DNA of 64,000 nucleotides, taken from NCBI GenBank assembly GCA_021841935.1, contig JAKCDL010000002.1:1-64000 (forward strand). The letters run 5' to 3'. Below, piece after piece: positions 42,636-51,085 of the stretch. Position 1 is the stretch's first letter; every line of letters begins with the position of its first letter. This stretch comes from Actinomycetes bacterium (lineage in GTDB: Bacteria; Actinomycetota; Acidimicrobiia; Acidimicrobiales; Acidimicrobiaceae). Both the position numbers and the translations under genes were made by a program. The notes under the pieces were generated by a model. That model was not told where the DNA came from. It did no database searches and was given only the letters and a program-made list of their open reading frames with translations.

Positions 42636-43739
42636 TTAGTTGACTACAAGTGGCGCATAGTCGACCGATGAGTCTTCGTCGTAAAGGGCGAGTGAGCCAT
42701 TCAAATACGGTGATTGGGTATCGGTGTATGTTACGATTGGCGTCCCATTTACGGTTACCGAAATTGTAGCTCCGGTCATTACGACGTTTATTTTATAGGT
42801 GCTTCCTACTGGAAACGGTGTGGAGCCAGTGACCATGAACCTTTGGTTTCCAGGATAGGTAGGATCTTCCTTTCCCAACTCCCAACCCGTAGGTTTTGCT
42901 AGGAAGTAGTAAAAGTGTGTGTTGTCGTTGTAGTGGAACAGTACCCAACCGACTTCCCATGGATTTGGAGAAGAACCGGTACGAAGTTGGGATACTGTCC
43001 TGTAGGTAAAGGTTGCATTAAAGTCCCCGTAGCTATTTGAGGTCTTAACTAGGGCCGCGTGAGTGGAGTTGGGAGAGCTTGCAACTGCAGGCGTTAGGTT
43101 GAGGGAGTCTCCTAGTACAGGGTCGTTCACCCTTTGAATGGTGCCATATCCGTTAAAGTCCGGTATCCAACTCCCATAGGTTTGCCCCATCACAGATGGA
43201 GCTCCCTGTGTGAAAGCCGAAAACCCCAAAGAGCCCAGACCGGTTTGAGGAGCCGTTGTCGTAGTGGTTGGCGCGACAGTAGTAGTGGAAGCTGCAGTAG
43301 TCGTCGGTCTAGCCGAGGTCGCGGGTGAATTGGTTGTGGTAGGGCTTTGGAGTACTTGGGCCTTGTTTGCGGTGGTTGCAACTGATGCATCTCCGGCATT
43401 AAACGAAGGGGTTTGAATGGCCGTTGTTGAGCTTCCCTGTGAAGCAGGGGAAGGGGTAGTCGTTTTCGCTAGCAGTGATGTAGTAGAGGTTGATGTCACG
43501 CTCTGTGGTAATGATGTGATAGCGAGATTCGAAGAACTCGTGGCACCCAGAGTGCTAGTTGACGTACTGGCAAGCGACGGTAGAACAAGAGGATTCCCGT
43601 TGATAATCACGTCTTGAGCTGGAACAGTACTGGATTGAATGTTAGTTCCAGCGGTATGAGCTGCAACCGCGGTAGTGAAGGGAAGTACTACAGCCGCTGC
43701 CGCTTTTGCTATTAGTGGTGTTTTCCATGCTACCTTCAT
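42636..43739 (-). CDS. Secreted Ser/Thr-rich protein with C-terminal jelly-roll domain
   Basis: The 367-residue protein has a signal peptide (KVAWKTPLIAKAAAAVVLPF, cleavage near AVA-A at about 26). A low-complexity Ser/Thr/Ala/Pro linker of about 140 residues follows, then a domain of about 190 residues with the pattern of concanavalin-A-like jelly rolls (GSWIPDFNGYGTIQRVNDP, FNATFTYRTVSQLR, VGWVLFHYNDNTHFYYFL, INVVMTGATISVTVNG). It is likely a carbohydrate-binding surface protein. The divergent promoter region upstream shares sequence blocks with the LAFTG gene region. Confidence 0.78.
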   Translation of the reverse strand: MKVAWKTPLIAKAAAAVVLPFTTAVAAHTAGTNIQSSTVPAQDVIINGNPLVLPSLASTSTSTLGATSSSNLAITSLPQSVTSTSTTSLLAKTTTPSPASQGSSTTAIQTPSFNAGDASVATTANKAQVLQSPTTTNSPATSARPTTTAASTTTVAPTTTTTAPQTGLGSLGFSAFTQGAPSVMGQTYGSWIPDFNGYGTIQRVNDPVLGDSLNLTPAVASSPNSTHAALVKTSNSYGDFNATFTYRTVSQLRTGSSPNPWEVGWVLFHYNDNTHFYYFLAKPTGWELGKEDPTYPGNQRFMVTGSTPFPVGSTYKINVVMTGATISVTVNGTPIVTYTDTQSPYLNGSLALYDEDSSVDYAPLVVN

Positions 43740-43745
43740 ACTCTC

Positions 43746-43787
43746 TTATCGTCACATTTAGTGATTTTGATAACCGCATAAAGTGAA
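43746..43787. promoter_or_regulatory. Regulatory-looking blocks shared with the 36.5-kb region
   Basis: TTATCGTCACATTTAGTGAT (43746-43765) and AACCGCATAAAGTGA (43773-43787) match blocks upstream of the LAFTG gene, but in the opposite order. They lie in the divergent gap between the jelly-roll protein and an MFS transporter, close to the start of the former. Confidence 0.5.
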
Positions 43788-43855
43788 TTGTTACAAAGGT
43801 CACTACCTGGCAAATATGATTATCGGTAAAGTTGTTTTAGCCACGAGTTGTTCTT

Positions 43856-45022
43856 TTGAATTCCAGTATTAAATTTCGCCCTCTTTTCTTTGCCGTGACT
43901 GCCGGTATCTCGGTTGCTAGTACCTACTATCTACAACCGATCTATAGTTCGATTGCGAGCACCTTTCATGTGACTAGCTCGGACGTTTCCGTGGGAACTG
44001 CGGTCACGCAAGTTGGTTACGCCTTAGGCCTCATCTTTCTTGTGCCACTTGGCGATATGGTAAACCGTAGGCGGTTGATCACCGGAATGATCATTACGGC
44101 CTCTTGCGCTTTAGCTGCTACGGCACTTTCGCCTAACTTGACGATGCTGTTTGTAGGCGCATTTTTAATAGGGGTAACTGGAGTTGTAACCCAGATGACA
44201 ATTGGCCTCGTCGCTTCGCTGGCGCCCGACGGTGATCGCGCATCGGCGGTCTCGGTAGCCATGAGTGGACTTCTGGCAGGGGTTTTGTTGGCTCGAACGG
44301 TTTCTGGCATTATGGCGCTTTACCTAGGTTGGCGAACTTTGTTTGCGCTTGCGGCATTTGCCATGGTCATACTTTCGATCTTTGCCGTGAAGCGAATTCC
44401 ATCGCAAATTGTCTCACCAGACTTATCCTATGGAGCCCTACTTGCTTCTTTGATAACTACCTTGAAGTCAAGCCATTCGTTGAGAGTTGCATGCTCCCTT
44501 GGGTTTTTCCAGTTCATGACATTTTCGATATTCTGGAATACATCTGCTCTCTGGTTGGGGGAGCATTTTCACCTCAATTCGCTCCAAATTGGCCTAATTG
44601 CGCTAGTGGGACTTGCGGGAACTTTCTCGTCGCGAATAGCAGGTTCACTCTCGGATCGCGGATATCGGTTTTACGTATCTTGGGTGGGAATTGCTCTTAT
44701 CGCGATTTCCTATCTGCTTCTCGCAGTGGGTAAGTTCCATCTGATTACATTTGTTTTGGCGGCAGTCGTGCTCGATTTTGGCGTCCAAGGATCGCACCTT
44801 GCAAATCAGGCCGCCATCTACTCTGTGATGCCTGAAGCACGAAGTCGAGTGACCGGCGTCTACATGACTTCGTACTTCGCTGGCGGCTCAATAGGTTCAG
44901 TTGTCTCAACAATCTTTTATACACACTTCGGCTATACATCGATACCTTGGCTAGGTTTCATTGCGGGTACATCTGGTTTAGTGATCCGATTTGTATTCAA
45001 ACGTGAAGCGATTAGGGCTTAG
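43856..45022 (+). CDS. MFS transporter
   Basis: The 388-residue protein has twelve predicted membrane helices and the MFS loop pattern GDMVNRRRLI between helices 2 and 3. It resembles drug/sugar efflux permeases of the YnfM/arabinose-efflux type. The TTG start at 43856 has no strong ribosome binding site. Substrate not predictable. Confidence 0.87.
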   Translation: MNSSIKFRPLFFAVTAGISVASTYYLQPIYSSIASTFHVTSSDVSVGTAVTQVGYALGLIFLVPLGDMVNRRRLITGMIITASCALAATALSPNLTMLFVGAFLIGVTGVVTQMTIGLVASLAPDGDRASAVSVAMSGLLAGVLLARTVSGIMALYLGWRTLFALAAFAMVILSIFAVKRIPSQIVSPDLSYGALLASLITTLKSSHSLRVACSLGFFQFMTFSIFWNTSALWLGEHFHLNSLQIGLIALVGLAGTFSSRIAGSLSDRGYRFYVSWVGIALIAISYLLLAVGKFHLITFVLAAVVLDFGVQGSHLANQAAIYSVMPEARSRVTGVYMTSYFAGGSIGSVVSTIFYTHFGYTSIPWLGFIAGTSGLVIRFVFKREAIRA

Positions 45023-45058
45023 TTTTTGGCAGTGTCGACGAATTCATAAGGAGGGATT

Positions 45059-45847
45059 TTGCTCCGAAGTAGTTTTTTCTCAACTTTAGATAATGGAAGT
45101 TTCGTATCTAATGAGGCCACTGTAGGCCCCTGGTCACCCAATGCGCAACATGGCGGGCCTCCCTGCGCTTTGCTCATCGACGAGATGATACGCCATTCGC
45201 AAGGTGATGGTCGAGACGTAGCAAAGGTCGCGATTGAATTTTTGCGCCCGGTTCCCCTCGGACAGGTAGAGGTCAAAGTGAGTGAAGTGCGCGAAGGCTA
45301 CAAAATATCCCTAATAGAGGGTGAACTCTATGTGGACGGGATGCTAGCACTGACGGCTCGAATGTGGTGGCGTCGAGGCGAGTTAGGGCGATCGCCTGAG
45401 GTTATCAGTGATCCGAATGAGCTAAGTAATGCAATCGACATCTCTCAAATCCAGCCGGCTCCCTTGATCGAGTTTCCTTATATATCGAATATTGAATGGC
45501 GCTTTGAAGCAGGTGGGTTTTACGAATTGGGCGACGCGAGAGTTCACTGCACCCCTAAGATCCCTTTAATCGACGTTCGAGATGCGAACGGTATTAGCGA
45601 AATGATCCTAATGCTCGACTCTGCGAATGGACTATCGCAAGTTCTTCCAATCGGGAAGTGGACCTTTGTCCCGATAGACATGATGGTAAGTATCTTTTCG
45701 ATGCCGAATGCCTCAGAGCCCTTCACCCTCGATGCCAAGAGTGAAATTTCGGACTCTGGAGGCGGCATTACGCGCTGTACTGTCTCTCAGAATGGGCGGT
45801 TGATAGCTAGAAGCCTTCAATCGCTCTATGTTGAGGCGCGCAAGTAG
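45059..45847 (+). CDS. Thioesterase-family protein (TesB-like double hotdog)
   Basis: The 262-residue protein matches the acyl-CoA thioesterase superfamily of actinobacteria: GPWSPNAQHGGPPCALLIDEM, VAIEFLRPVPLGQVEVKV, and a second hotdog-like half ending in CTVSQNGRLIARSLQSLYV. It probably hydrolyses acyl-CoA; the exact chain length is unknown. TTG 45059 follows a perfect AAGGAGGG. Confidence 0.82.
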   Translation: MLRSSFFSTLDNGSFVSNEATVGPWSPNAQHGGPPCALLIDEMIRHSQGDGRDVAKVAIEFLRPVPLGQVEVKVSEVREGYKISLIEGELYVDGMLALTARMWWRRGELGRSPEVISDPNELSNAIDISQIQPAPLIEFPYISNIEWRFEAGGFYELGDARVHCTPKIPLIDVRDANGISEMILMLDSANGLSQVLPIGKWTFVPIDMMVSIFSMPNASEPFTLDAKSEISDSGGGITRCTVSQNGRLIARSLQSLYVEARK

Positions 45848-45872
45848 TCATTGCTCAAAGAAGGTTGCAACC

Positions 45873-46829
45873 CTAAAAGTGATACTGCGGCGGAATTTGC
45901 CCCATTCTTCCCGATTGGTAATCTTCGAATGCCTGTATTAGCTCATCGCGCGTATTCATGACAAACGGTCCGTGCCACGCGATTGGTTCCCTAATTGGGG
46001 CGCCTCCAAGGACCAACACCTCTAACTTTTCGCCCTTGGCTGAGTTCTTTGAGCGCAAAGAAAGGTAGTCTCCGCTCTTCAATACTGCCAGGTTGCCTGT
46101 TTTGATCTTTGCATTCTCAGATCCGACGCTACCTTCTCCGCTCAAAACGTAAACGAGGGAGTTGTATTCGCGTGGCCACGGCAATTCAAGTTGTGAATCA
46201 GATTCTACAGATGCATGAATGAAGGTGATCGGAGTCATAGTTGATCCCGGTCCCGTATGTGACTCTAGGTTCCCGGCTACTACGCGAATCAGTGAAGATC
46301 CGTCGTGCGAGGTAATGAGAGTCACATCTTCACCTTCCAAGTTTTGATATTGAGGTTGGGTGAACTTTTTGGCCGCCGGCAGATTGACCCAGAGCTGGAT
46401 TCCGTGGAATAGTCCACCAGATACTACTAGTGATTCCGGTGGCGTCTCGATGTGGAGTATTCCTGCTCCCGCTGTCATCCACTGTGTTGCGCCGTTTTGT
46501 ATTACGCCACCGCCACCGGTAGAGTCTTGGTGAAGGAATGTACCGTCAATCATGTATGTAACTGTCTCGAATCCGCGATGAGGATGCCAAGGAGTTCCCT
46601 TGGGCTCTCCGGGAGCGTAGTTAACTTCTCCCATCTGATCCATGTGAATGAACGGATCTAAATCAGCGGCATTCACCCCGGCGAAGGCTCTACGAACCGG
46701 AAATCCTTCTCCTTCAAAACCTTTCGGAGCAGCCGTTACCGAGGCTACCTTCCTTGGACGTTCAATACTTGCATCGATTTGACGAAGTCTTGGAAGCAAC
46801 AAAAGATTTTCAACGGTTACGGCAGGCAT
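45873..46829 (-). CDS. Pirin-family protein
   Basis: This is a bicupin iron-binding protein. The N-terminal cupin has the metal ligands in WHPHRGFETVTYMIDG and MTAGAGILHIETPPE. The C-terminus ends with the pirin pattern RMGQIPPQYHF. Members act as quercetin 2,3-dioxygenases or redox sensors. Length 318. The ATG is preceded by GGAGGA, and a palindromic operator lies just upstream. Confidence 0.92.
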   Translation of the reverse strand: MPAVTVENLLLLPRLRQIDASIERPRKVASVTAAPKGFEGEGFPVRRAFAGVNAADLDPFIHMDQMGEVNYAPGEPKGTPWHPHRGFETVTYMIDGTFLHQDSTGGGGVIQNGATQWMTAGAGILHIETPPESLVVSGGLFHGIQLWVNLPAAKKFTQPQYQNLEGEDVTLITSHDGSSLIRVVAGNLESHTGPGSTMTPITFIHASVESDSQLELPWPREYNSLVYVLSGEGSVGSENAKIKTGNLAVLKSGDYLSLRSKNSAKGEKLEVLVLGGAPIREPIAWHGPFVMNTRDELIQAFEDYQSGRMGQIPPQYHF

Positions 46830-46840
46830 TTTTCCTCCAA

Positions 46841-46862
46841 AATAGTTGCGTATGCAACTATT
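46841..46862 (-). promoter_or_regulatory. Perfect palindromic operator of the pirin gene
   Basis: AATAGTTGC (46841-46849) and GCAACTATT (46854-46862) are exact complements with a 4-base spacer. On the minus strand a TATAAT-like -10 box overlaps the outer half, so a bound repressor would block transcription. The shape fits a MarR-type dimer; such a regulator is not encoded in the window. The following 229 bp up to the tRNA hold no gene that I can support. Confidence 0.7.
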
Positions 46863-47091
46863 ATAAGTGAAATCTGAGAAGTTCTATTCCCTTGAAAGAA
46901 CGGTGTCTTATCTGATCTGGGGTGGAGTTAGGGAATGACTGTTTGATGTGACTAAAGTGATGCTACGGTCGGACGGATGGCGACGTTGTGGCCCGTCTAA
47001 CGCGACAATATTTGAAAGATGGGATAGACGTTGCGCTACGAAGGTCTTTTTTTGGGGGCGATATTTAAGATTTGGGAAAGTCAGATTGCGT

Positions 47092-47167
47092 TGGTGCCCC
47101 CCCTGGGACTCGAACCCAGAACCGCCGGATTAAAAGTCCGTTGCGCTAACCATTGCGCCAGGAGGGC
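47092..47167 (-). tRNA. tRNA-Lys (anticodon UUU)
   Basis: The minus strand folds as a cloverleaf: acceptor GCCCTCC / GGGGGGC with one T-G pair, D arm with TGGCGCAATGGTTAGCGC, anticodon loop CTTTTAA (anticodon TTT), and T arm with the GTTCGAAC loop. CCA is encoded at 47094-47092. Confidence 0.96.
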
Positions 47168-47325
47168 AAACGCTTCATTTAATTTAGCACGGTTCAATGG
47201 AACAATAGGCACTAGGTGCGGGAGGTACGTTGGCGACGCAGCCGTCCAAGGAGTATTAATCTCGGCTTCAGATTGACCGATTATAGATAGTAGGTAAATA
47301 AGTTTTATTAAGGTGTGCTTGAAGT

Positions 47326-48153
47326 ATGGAAAGTGGTAACGACTCCTCGCAGGGGCGACCCCGCCCGAATCCGGTGCGAATCGAATCTAGAATTCCAAGC
47401 TCTCAGATCAGAGATGCTGATCAAAAGGATACGGATTATTCTTTCCGAAAAAGCGGAAGCGGTTTTGGTAATCCTGTTGAGCCGATTTTAGAGGAGATTG
47501 TCAACCCAACGGTGGACGACAGCGAGCGAAAGAGACCCGTCCTCGCGAATATGCGTCTGACCTCTTCGATCGGGCTCGTGATCTTTGTTGAACTTTTCGT
47601 GATCGGAATTACAGTTCCTGCGATTGGTCAGCTTTTTACTTTGCACGCGATACTTGGCTATATGCTTATTCCGCCACTGATCTTTAAAATGTTTTCGACG
47701 GGATTCCGCTTTCTAAAGTACTACACGAAAGACCCCAAGTACTCGTTGGCAGGTCCACCTCATACCCTTCTGAGGATAGCAGCTCCATTCCTTGTGCTCG
47801 CGACGGCCCTTCTCTTCGTATCAGGTATCGCGTTGATGGTTGTTGGACCATATGCCGCGAGTGCTGCAAGCTGGAAGCAGATACACCAGGCGAGTTTTAT
47901 TCTTTGGTTCGGACTTACTGCCCTCCATGTTGTCAGCTATATTCCGAGGGCGTCATATCAATTTTTTGGTGATCTGGGTCTTAGATCCTTTGGCTCATTC
48001 AAGTTCTCAAAGGTAAAGGTAAGAGGACGAAATGCGAGGCTCACCGTAATCGCTATCGCATTAGGTTCTGGTCTGCTTTTGGCTCTTGCTCTCTATACGA
48101 CGATTAGCCCTTGGGTAAAGTTATTCGGCGCCGGTTTGGGTGTTGGTCACTAG
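47326..48153 (+). CDS. Cytochrome b561-like membrane protein
   Basis: After a polar, probably cytoplasmic N-terminus of about 75 residues, four or five helices follow. Histidines are placed as haem ligands: LHAILGYML in helix 2, AGPPHTLL, KQIHQASFILW and ALHVVSYI. This is the pattern of small haem-b proteins (cytochrome b561/DUF4405 type) that shuttle electrons to or from quinone. Partner and direction are unknown. A weak sigma-28-like site (TAAT, 15 bases, ACCGATTA, 47257-47283) lies upstream. Confidence 0.68.
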   Translation: MESGNDSSQGRPRPNPVRIESRIPSSQIRDADQKDTDYSFRKSGSGFGNPVEPILEEIVNPTVDDSERKRPVLANMRLTSSIGLVIFVELFVIGITVPAIGQLFTLHAILGYMLIPPLIFKMFSTGFRFLKYYTKDPKYSLAGPPHTLLRIAAPFLVLATALLFVSGIALMVVGPYAASAASWKQIHQASFILWFGLTALHVVSYIPRASYQFFGDLGLRSFGSFKFSKVKVRGRNARLTVIAIALGSGLLLALALYTTISPWVKLFGAGLGVGH

Positions 48154-48187
48154 GTTTGCCGCTCGAGGTTGAGCCATTTGTTGGCAA

Positions 48188-48228
48188 TGAAAAAGAGGGA
48201 TATCGGACTTAGCTCCGATATCCCTCTT
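48188..48228 (-). terminator. Strong terminator between convergent genes (for sodN)
   Basis: A perfect 15-bp stem (48193-48207 with 48214-48228) and a 6-base loop. On the minus strand the stem is followed by TTTTT, so it ends sodN transcription. It may also stop read-through from the plus-strand gene. Confidence 0.9.
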
Positions 48229-48255
48229 ATGCTTGCAGTACTTTAGAACGGCGGA

Positions 48256-48648
48256 TTACTTCTTTGTCTCCCAAAAGATCGTATTGATCTGCTCTATTTC
48301 GGCGAGCAAACGCTCGGCTACTGCGACGTCGTTTGTCTTCTTTGATTCGCCTGCACTCTTTGTTGCAGACCAAAAGAGGTCGTGGAGCTGGGGGTGTGCC
48401 TCGAGGTGAGCTGGCTTGAAGTAGTCGGTCCAAAGGACCCAAAGGTGGTGCTTTACCAGTTCGGCGCGGTCCTCTTTGATGCGTACAGCGCGCTCGCGAA
48501 ATGTTACGTCGTCAGATGCATTGAACTTCTCCATGCAAGCCTTGACTGACTCTGCCTCGATGCGCGCCTGCGCTGGATCGTATACACCGCAAGGGAGGTC
48601 GCAATGAGCAGATGCTTCTCTTGGTTTGAATATATTTGAAAACTTCAA
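48256..48648 (-). CDS. sodN: Nickel superoxide dismutase
   Basis: The enzyme dismutates superoxide in the cytoplasm with a Ni site in an N-terminal hook. Residues 1-14 (MKFSNIFKPREASA) are a propeptide. Cleavage before His15 exposes the hook HCDLPCG, with Cys16, Cys20 and the new amino terminus as ligands. The rest is the four-helix bundle. The processing protease SodX is encoded divergently. Length 130 before processing. A good AAGGAG lies upstream of the ATG. Confidence 0.97.
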   Translation of the reverse strand: MKFSNIFKPREASAHCDLPCGVYDPAQARIEAESVKACMEKFNASDDVTFRERAVRIKEDRAELVKHHLWVLWTDYFKPAHLEAHPQLHDLFWSATKSAGESKKTNDVAVAERLLAEIEQINTIFWETKK

Positions 48649-48670
48649 CGTTGACTCCTTGTGTCAGGTG

Positions 48671-48696
48671 TAGTTGCTCGCATATGTGAGCAACTA
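48671..48696. promoter_or_regulatory. 26-bp near-perfect palindrome in the sodN-sodX gap
   Basis: TAGTTGCTC (48671-48679) and GAGCAACTA (48688-48696) are exact complements around eight bases that are themselves almost symmetrical. It lies 23 bp upstream of the sodN ATG, in the divergent promoter region. It is a likely operator; a nickel-responsive Nur/Fur-type or MarR-type regulator are both possible. Its outer half-site TAGTTGC also occurs in the pirin operator. Confidence 0.7.
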
Positions 48697-48792
48697 ATGT
48701 TTCATCCAATAATCTACAGCGATTTTTTACCTCGCTTTCTTCCGTATCTATACAAAGGCGCTGTTGAAAATTTGAAATCTTTGTGAGCACAA

Positions 48793-49131
48793 GTGTCGAT
48801 TCGATGGCGTTTGGTATTTCGGGTATTAGTTAGAGGATCCTCGATGGTTCCAACCCTTGAGGCCGGTGAGCGGCTCATATGTTTGGCGATCCCGAGGAGA
48901 TTTGTTCTTACCCTAAATTCTGTCGTAGTAGTGAGAGATCCGCGGGATCGACGTAACCTGTTGATCAAGAGAATTAAGAGCATCGAGCCAGATGGAAGTG
49001 TTGTTGTGATCGGCGACAACGAAGCAGTATCTATCGACTCGCGCAATTTCGGATCAATAAGGGCAGCCGAAGTTGAGGGCCGCGCCCTCTTTGTCTACTC
49101 TCCGTCCTTTTTTTCACTTAGCAATCGCTGA
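48793..49131 (+). CDS. sodX: Nickel SOD maturation protease SodX
   Basis: This small signal-peptidase-like (S24/S26) Ser-Lys protease removes the SodN propeptide. The catalytic Ser17 is in GSSMVPTL and Lys59 in LLIKRI. Later motifs GDNEAVSIDSRNFG are typical. No N-terminal membrane helix is present, so it acts in the cytoplasm. The start is GTG at 48793. Divergent pairing with sodN is the usual arrangement in actinobacteria. Confidence 0.95.
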   Translation: MSIRWRLVFRVLVRGSSMVPTLEAGERLICLAIPRRFVLTLNSVVVVRDPRDRRNLLIKRIKSIEPDGSVVVIGDNEAVSIDSRNFGSIRAAEVEGRALFVYSPSFFSLSNR

Positions 49132-49176
49132 CATCAGCAATCGATGGTACGTGACAAATACGTCTAAGATGAATCC

Positions 49177-49728
49177 ATGGATCATTTGCTAGAAGCAGCC
49201 GTAAACAGTGTCTACGAGAGCGCCATAAATGGCGGCAATCTCGACTCACTCCCCACTGAACAACTCAAAGCCACAAAGAGGCTTGCGGAAGAGGCTGAAG
49301 CTAAGATCTCCTTTGCGCGCAGAATGATCCAGGGCCGAATTGATACGCTCGAGTTAGACCCATCACGATTAGGAAGTGGGCAATCTGACATTGAGTTGAG
49401 CCCCTTGAAGAGTGCAATTAATTCACAGGGTGCCCAAAGTTCCTTCGGTAGATTCGTCGATGCTGACATTTCGCAAGAGCAGGTTGACCAAGTCGACGAC
49501 GAACTTTCATCTTTGATCTCTGAAGCAATCGCCCGTATGGATTCGGAGCAAAGCAATGAGGTGAAAGAAAAGTTGGCGCTAGTTGAGGTGGAGCACTACC
49601 TCTCAGGATTGCGAAAGAAGGCCTTCTCTGCCATCGATGCAATCAACGCGGAACTTGTAGTACGTTATCGTACAGAACCAGCTATGGTCGATTCTTTGTT
49701 GAATCGATTTCTCGATTCAGGAAAATGA
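49177..49728 (+). CDS. RsiG-like c-di-GMP-responsive anti-sigma candidate
   Basis: This 183-residue, mostly helical protein carries two copies of the RsiG signature E(x3)S(x2)R(x3)Q(x3)D. Copy one is perfect: E41, S45, R48, Q52, D56. Copy two has E139, S143, R146, F150 (in place of Gln) and D154. The two helices are separated by about 80 residues, as needed for an antiparallel coiled-coil hairpin. In Streptomyces RsiG binds c-di-GMP through these motifs and then holds the sigma factor WhiG, a FliA relative. It lies 45 bp after sodX and before mshA. The target sigma factor is not in the window. Confidence 0.8.
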   Translation: MDHLLEAAVNSVYESAINGGNLDSLPTEQLKATKRLAEEAEAKISFARRMIQGRIDTLELDPSRLGSGQSDIELSPLKSAINSQGAQSSFGRFVDADISQEQVDQVDDELSSLISEAIARMDSEQSNEVKEKLALVEVEHYLSGLRKKAFSAIDAINAELVVRYRTEPAMVDSLLNRFLDSGK

Positions 49729-49840
49729 GAGCAGAAAATAATCACTTCGAACTCTAATTCAGCTGAATCGAAACAACTTTGCCTCAAATGACGTTAGGTA
49801 AGAAGATAATTCAATTTGCTAGAGTGTTGACGGGCGGTTC

Positions 49841-51085
49841 ATGACGAGATTTGCAATGATTTCGATGCACACATCACCCTTAGATCAACCGGGGGTTGGC
49901 GATGGCGGGGGTATGAACGTTTACGTTGGTCGTCTGGCTGCCGCACTCGCAAGGCGCGGACACGATGTTGACGTTTACACTCGAGCTACAAGTGAGTCAG
50001 CTGAAGCAACTCGGCGCATAGAACCTGGGTACACCATGCATTTCGTACCCGCTGGCCCGCTTTCACCTGTTGCTAAGGAGAATCTGCTAGAGCTTGTTGA
50101 GGAGTTCACCGAAAACGTACTGTCCCGATTCGATCTAAATCCTGACCTAGTTCCAGACGTCATCCACTCAAACTATTACATCTCGGGACTTATTGGACAT
50201 CGATTAAAACATCATCTGAACAGGCCTATGATTACCACTTTTCATACGATTGAAAAGGTGAAGATGAAGGGTCGTTCAATTGCTGACGACCTATTGTCGT
50301 CAGAAGTCCGAATACGTGCTGAAGAAGAAGTTGCTGGATGTTCGGACTACATTCTCGCCTCTTGTCAACAAGAGGCGATGGAGATTCAAGATGCCTTAGG
50401 AGTCGATTCGAAGAGGATAAAGATTCTCCCACTGGGCGTGGACGATGCGATCTTTGCTCCAGGAAGTCGAGAGATGGCTCGAATAGCGACCAATTTGCCC
50501 CTTGACGCGAACATATTGTTGTACGTCGGTCGTATCCAACCCCTCAAAGGGCTATCTTTGGCATTCGAGTCCTTCGGAGAGCTTGCTAAGAACGATCCAA
50601 AACTACGAATGGTTGTTGTTGGAGGACCGTCTGGTCACTTAGGCCAGGCAGAGCTGGAAAAGTGCATTAGCAGTGCCAACAGTCGTGGAATCGGAGATCG
50701 GTTGATATTTCGCGATGCGGTACCTCAGTATGAGTTGGCCTCGTACTATCGAGCCGCTGACGTTTTGGTAGTGCCGTCACGCACTGAATCCTTTGGGCTC
50801 GTAGCGTTAGAGGCGATGTCATGTGGGACTCCAGTCGTAGCTTCGAAGGTTGGGGGATTGACGTCATTGGTGGTTGACGGCGTTACTGGGATTTTAGTGT
50901 CGGAGCGCCATCCATCTTCTTTCGCGCGTGCGATTGGACTATTCTTGCGGAATCCAACAGCCAAGAGGTCATTTGGAGAAAATGGACACTCCCGTTCGAA
51001 GAGTTTCTCGTGGCAATCCTCAGCATTAGTTGCCGAAAAGATTTCAATAAATCTTGCAAACTCGAGACTTATGAAGTGCAGTTAA
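49841..51085 (+). CDS. mshA: MshA-like glycosyltransferase (mycothiol synthesis)
   Basis: MshA transfers GlcNAc from UDP-GlcNAc to inositol 3-phosphate, the first step to mycothiol. The family N-terminus MISMHTSPLDQPGVGDGGGM is present. The GT-B nucleotide-binding half has YVGRIQPLKGLSLAFES and the EX7E motif ESFGLVALE. Its length of 414 is normal. The following ybjN-like gene begins at the next base, the same order as in mycobacteria. Confidence 0.9.
   Translation: MTRFAMISMHTSPLDQPGVGDGGGMNVYVGRLAAALARRGHDVDVYTRATSESAEATRRIEPGYTMHFVPAGPLSPVAKENLLELVEEFTENVLSRFDLNPDLVPDVIHSNYYISGLIGHRLKHHLNRPMITTFHTIEKVKMKGRSIADDLLSSEVRIRAEEEVAGCSDYILASCQQEAMEIQDALGVDSKRIKILPLGVDDAIFAPGSREMARIATNLPLDANILLYVGRIQPLKGLSLAFESFGELAKNDPKLRMVVVGGPSGHLGQAELEKCISSANSRGIGDRLIFRDAVPQYELASYYRAADVLVVPSRTESFGLVALEAMSCGTPVVASKVGGLTSLVVDGVTGILVSERHPSSFARAIGLFLRNPTAKRSFGENGHSRSKSFSWQSSALVAEKISINLANSRLMKCS

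Noticed and set aside
46948-47133. Short plus-strand ORF across the tRNA
   Set aside because: It runs through the antisense of tRNA-Lys and has no ribosome binding site or protein-like features.
47257-47283. Sigma-28 promoter for the cytochrome b561-like gene
   Set aside because: TAAT-N15-ACCGATTA is only a partial match and the gene has no link to motility; kept as a remark only.
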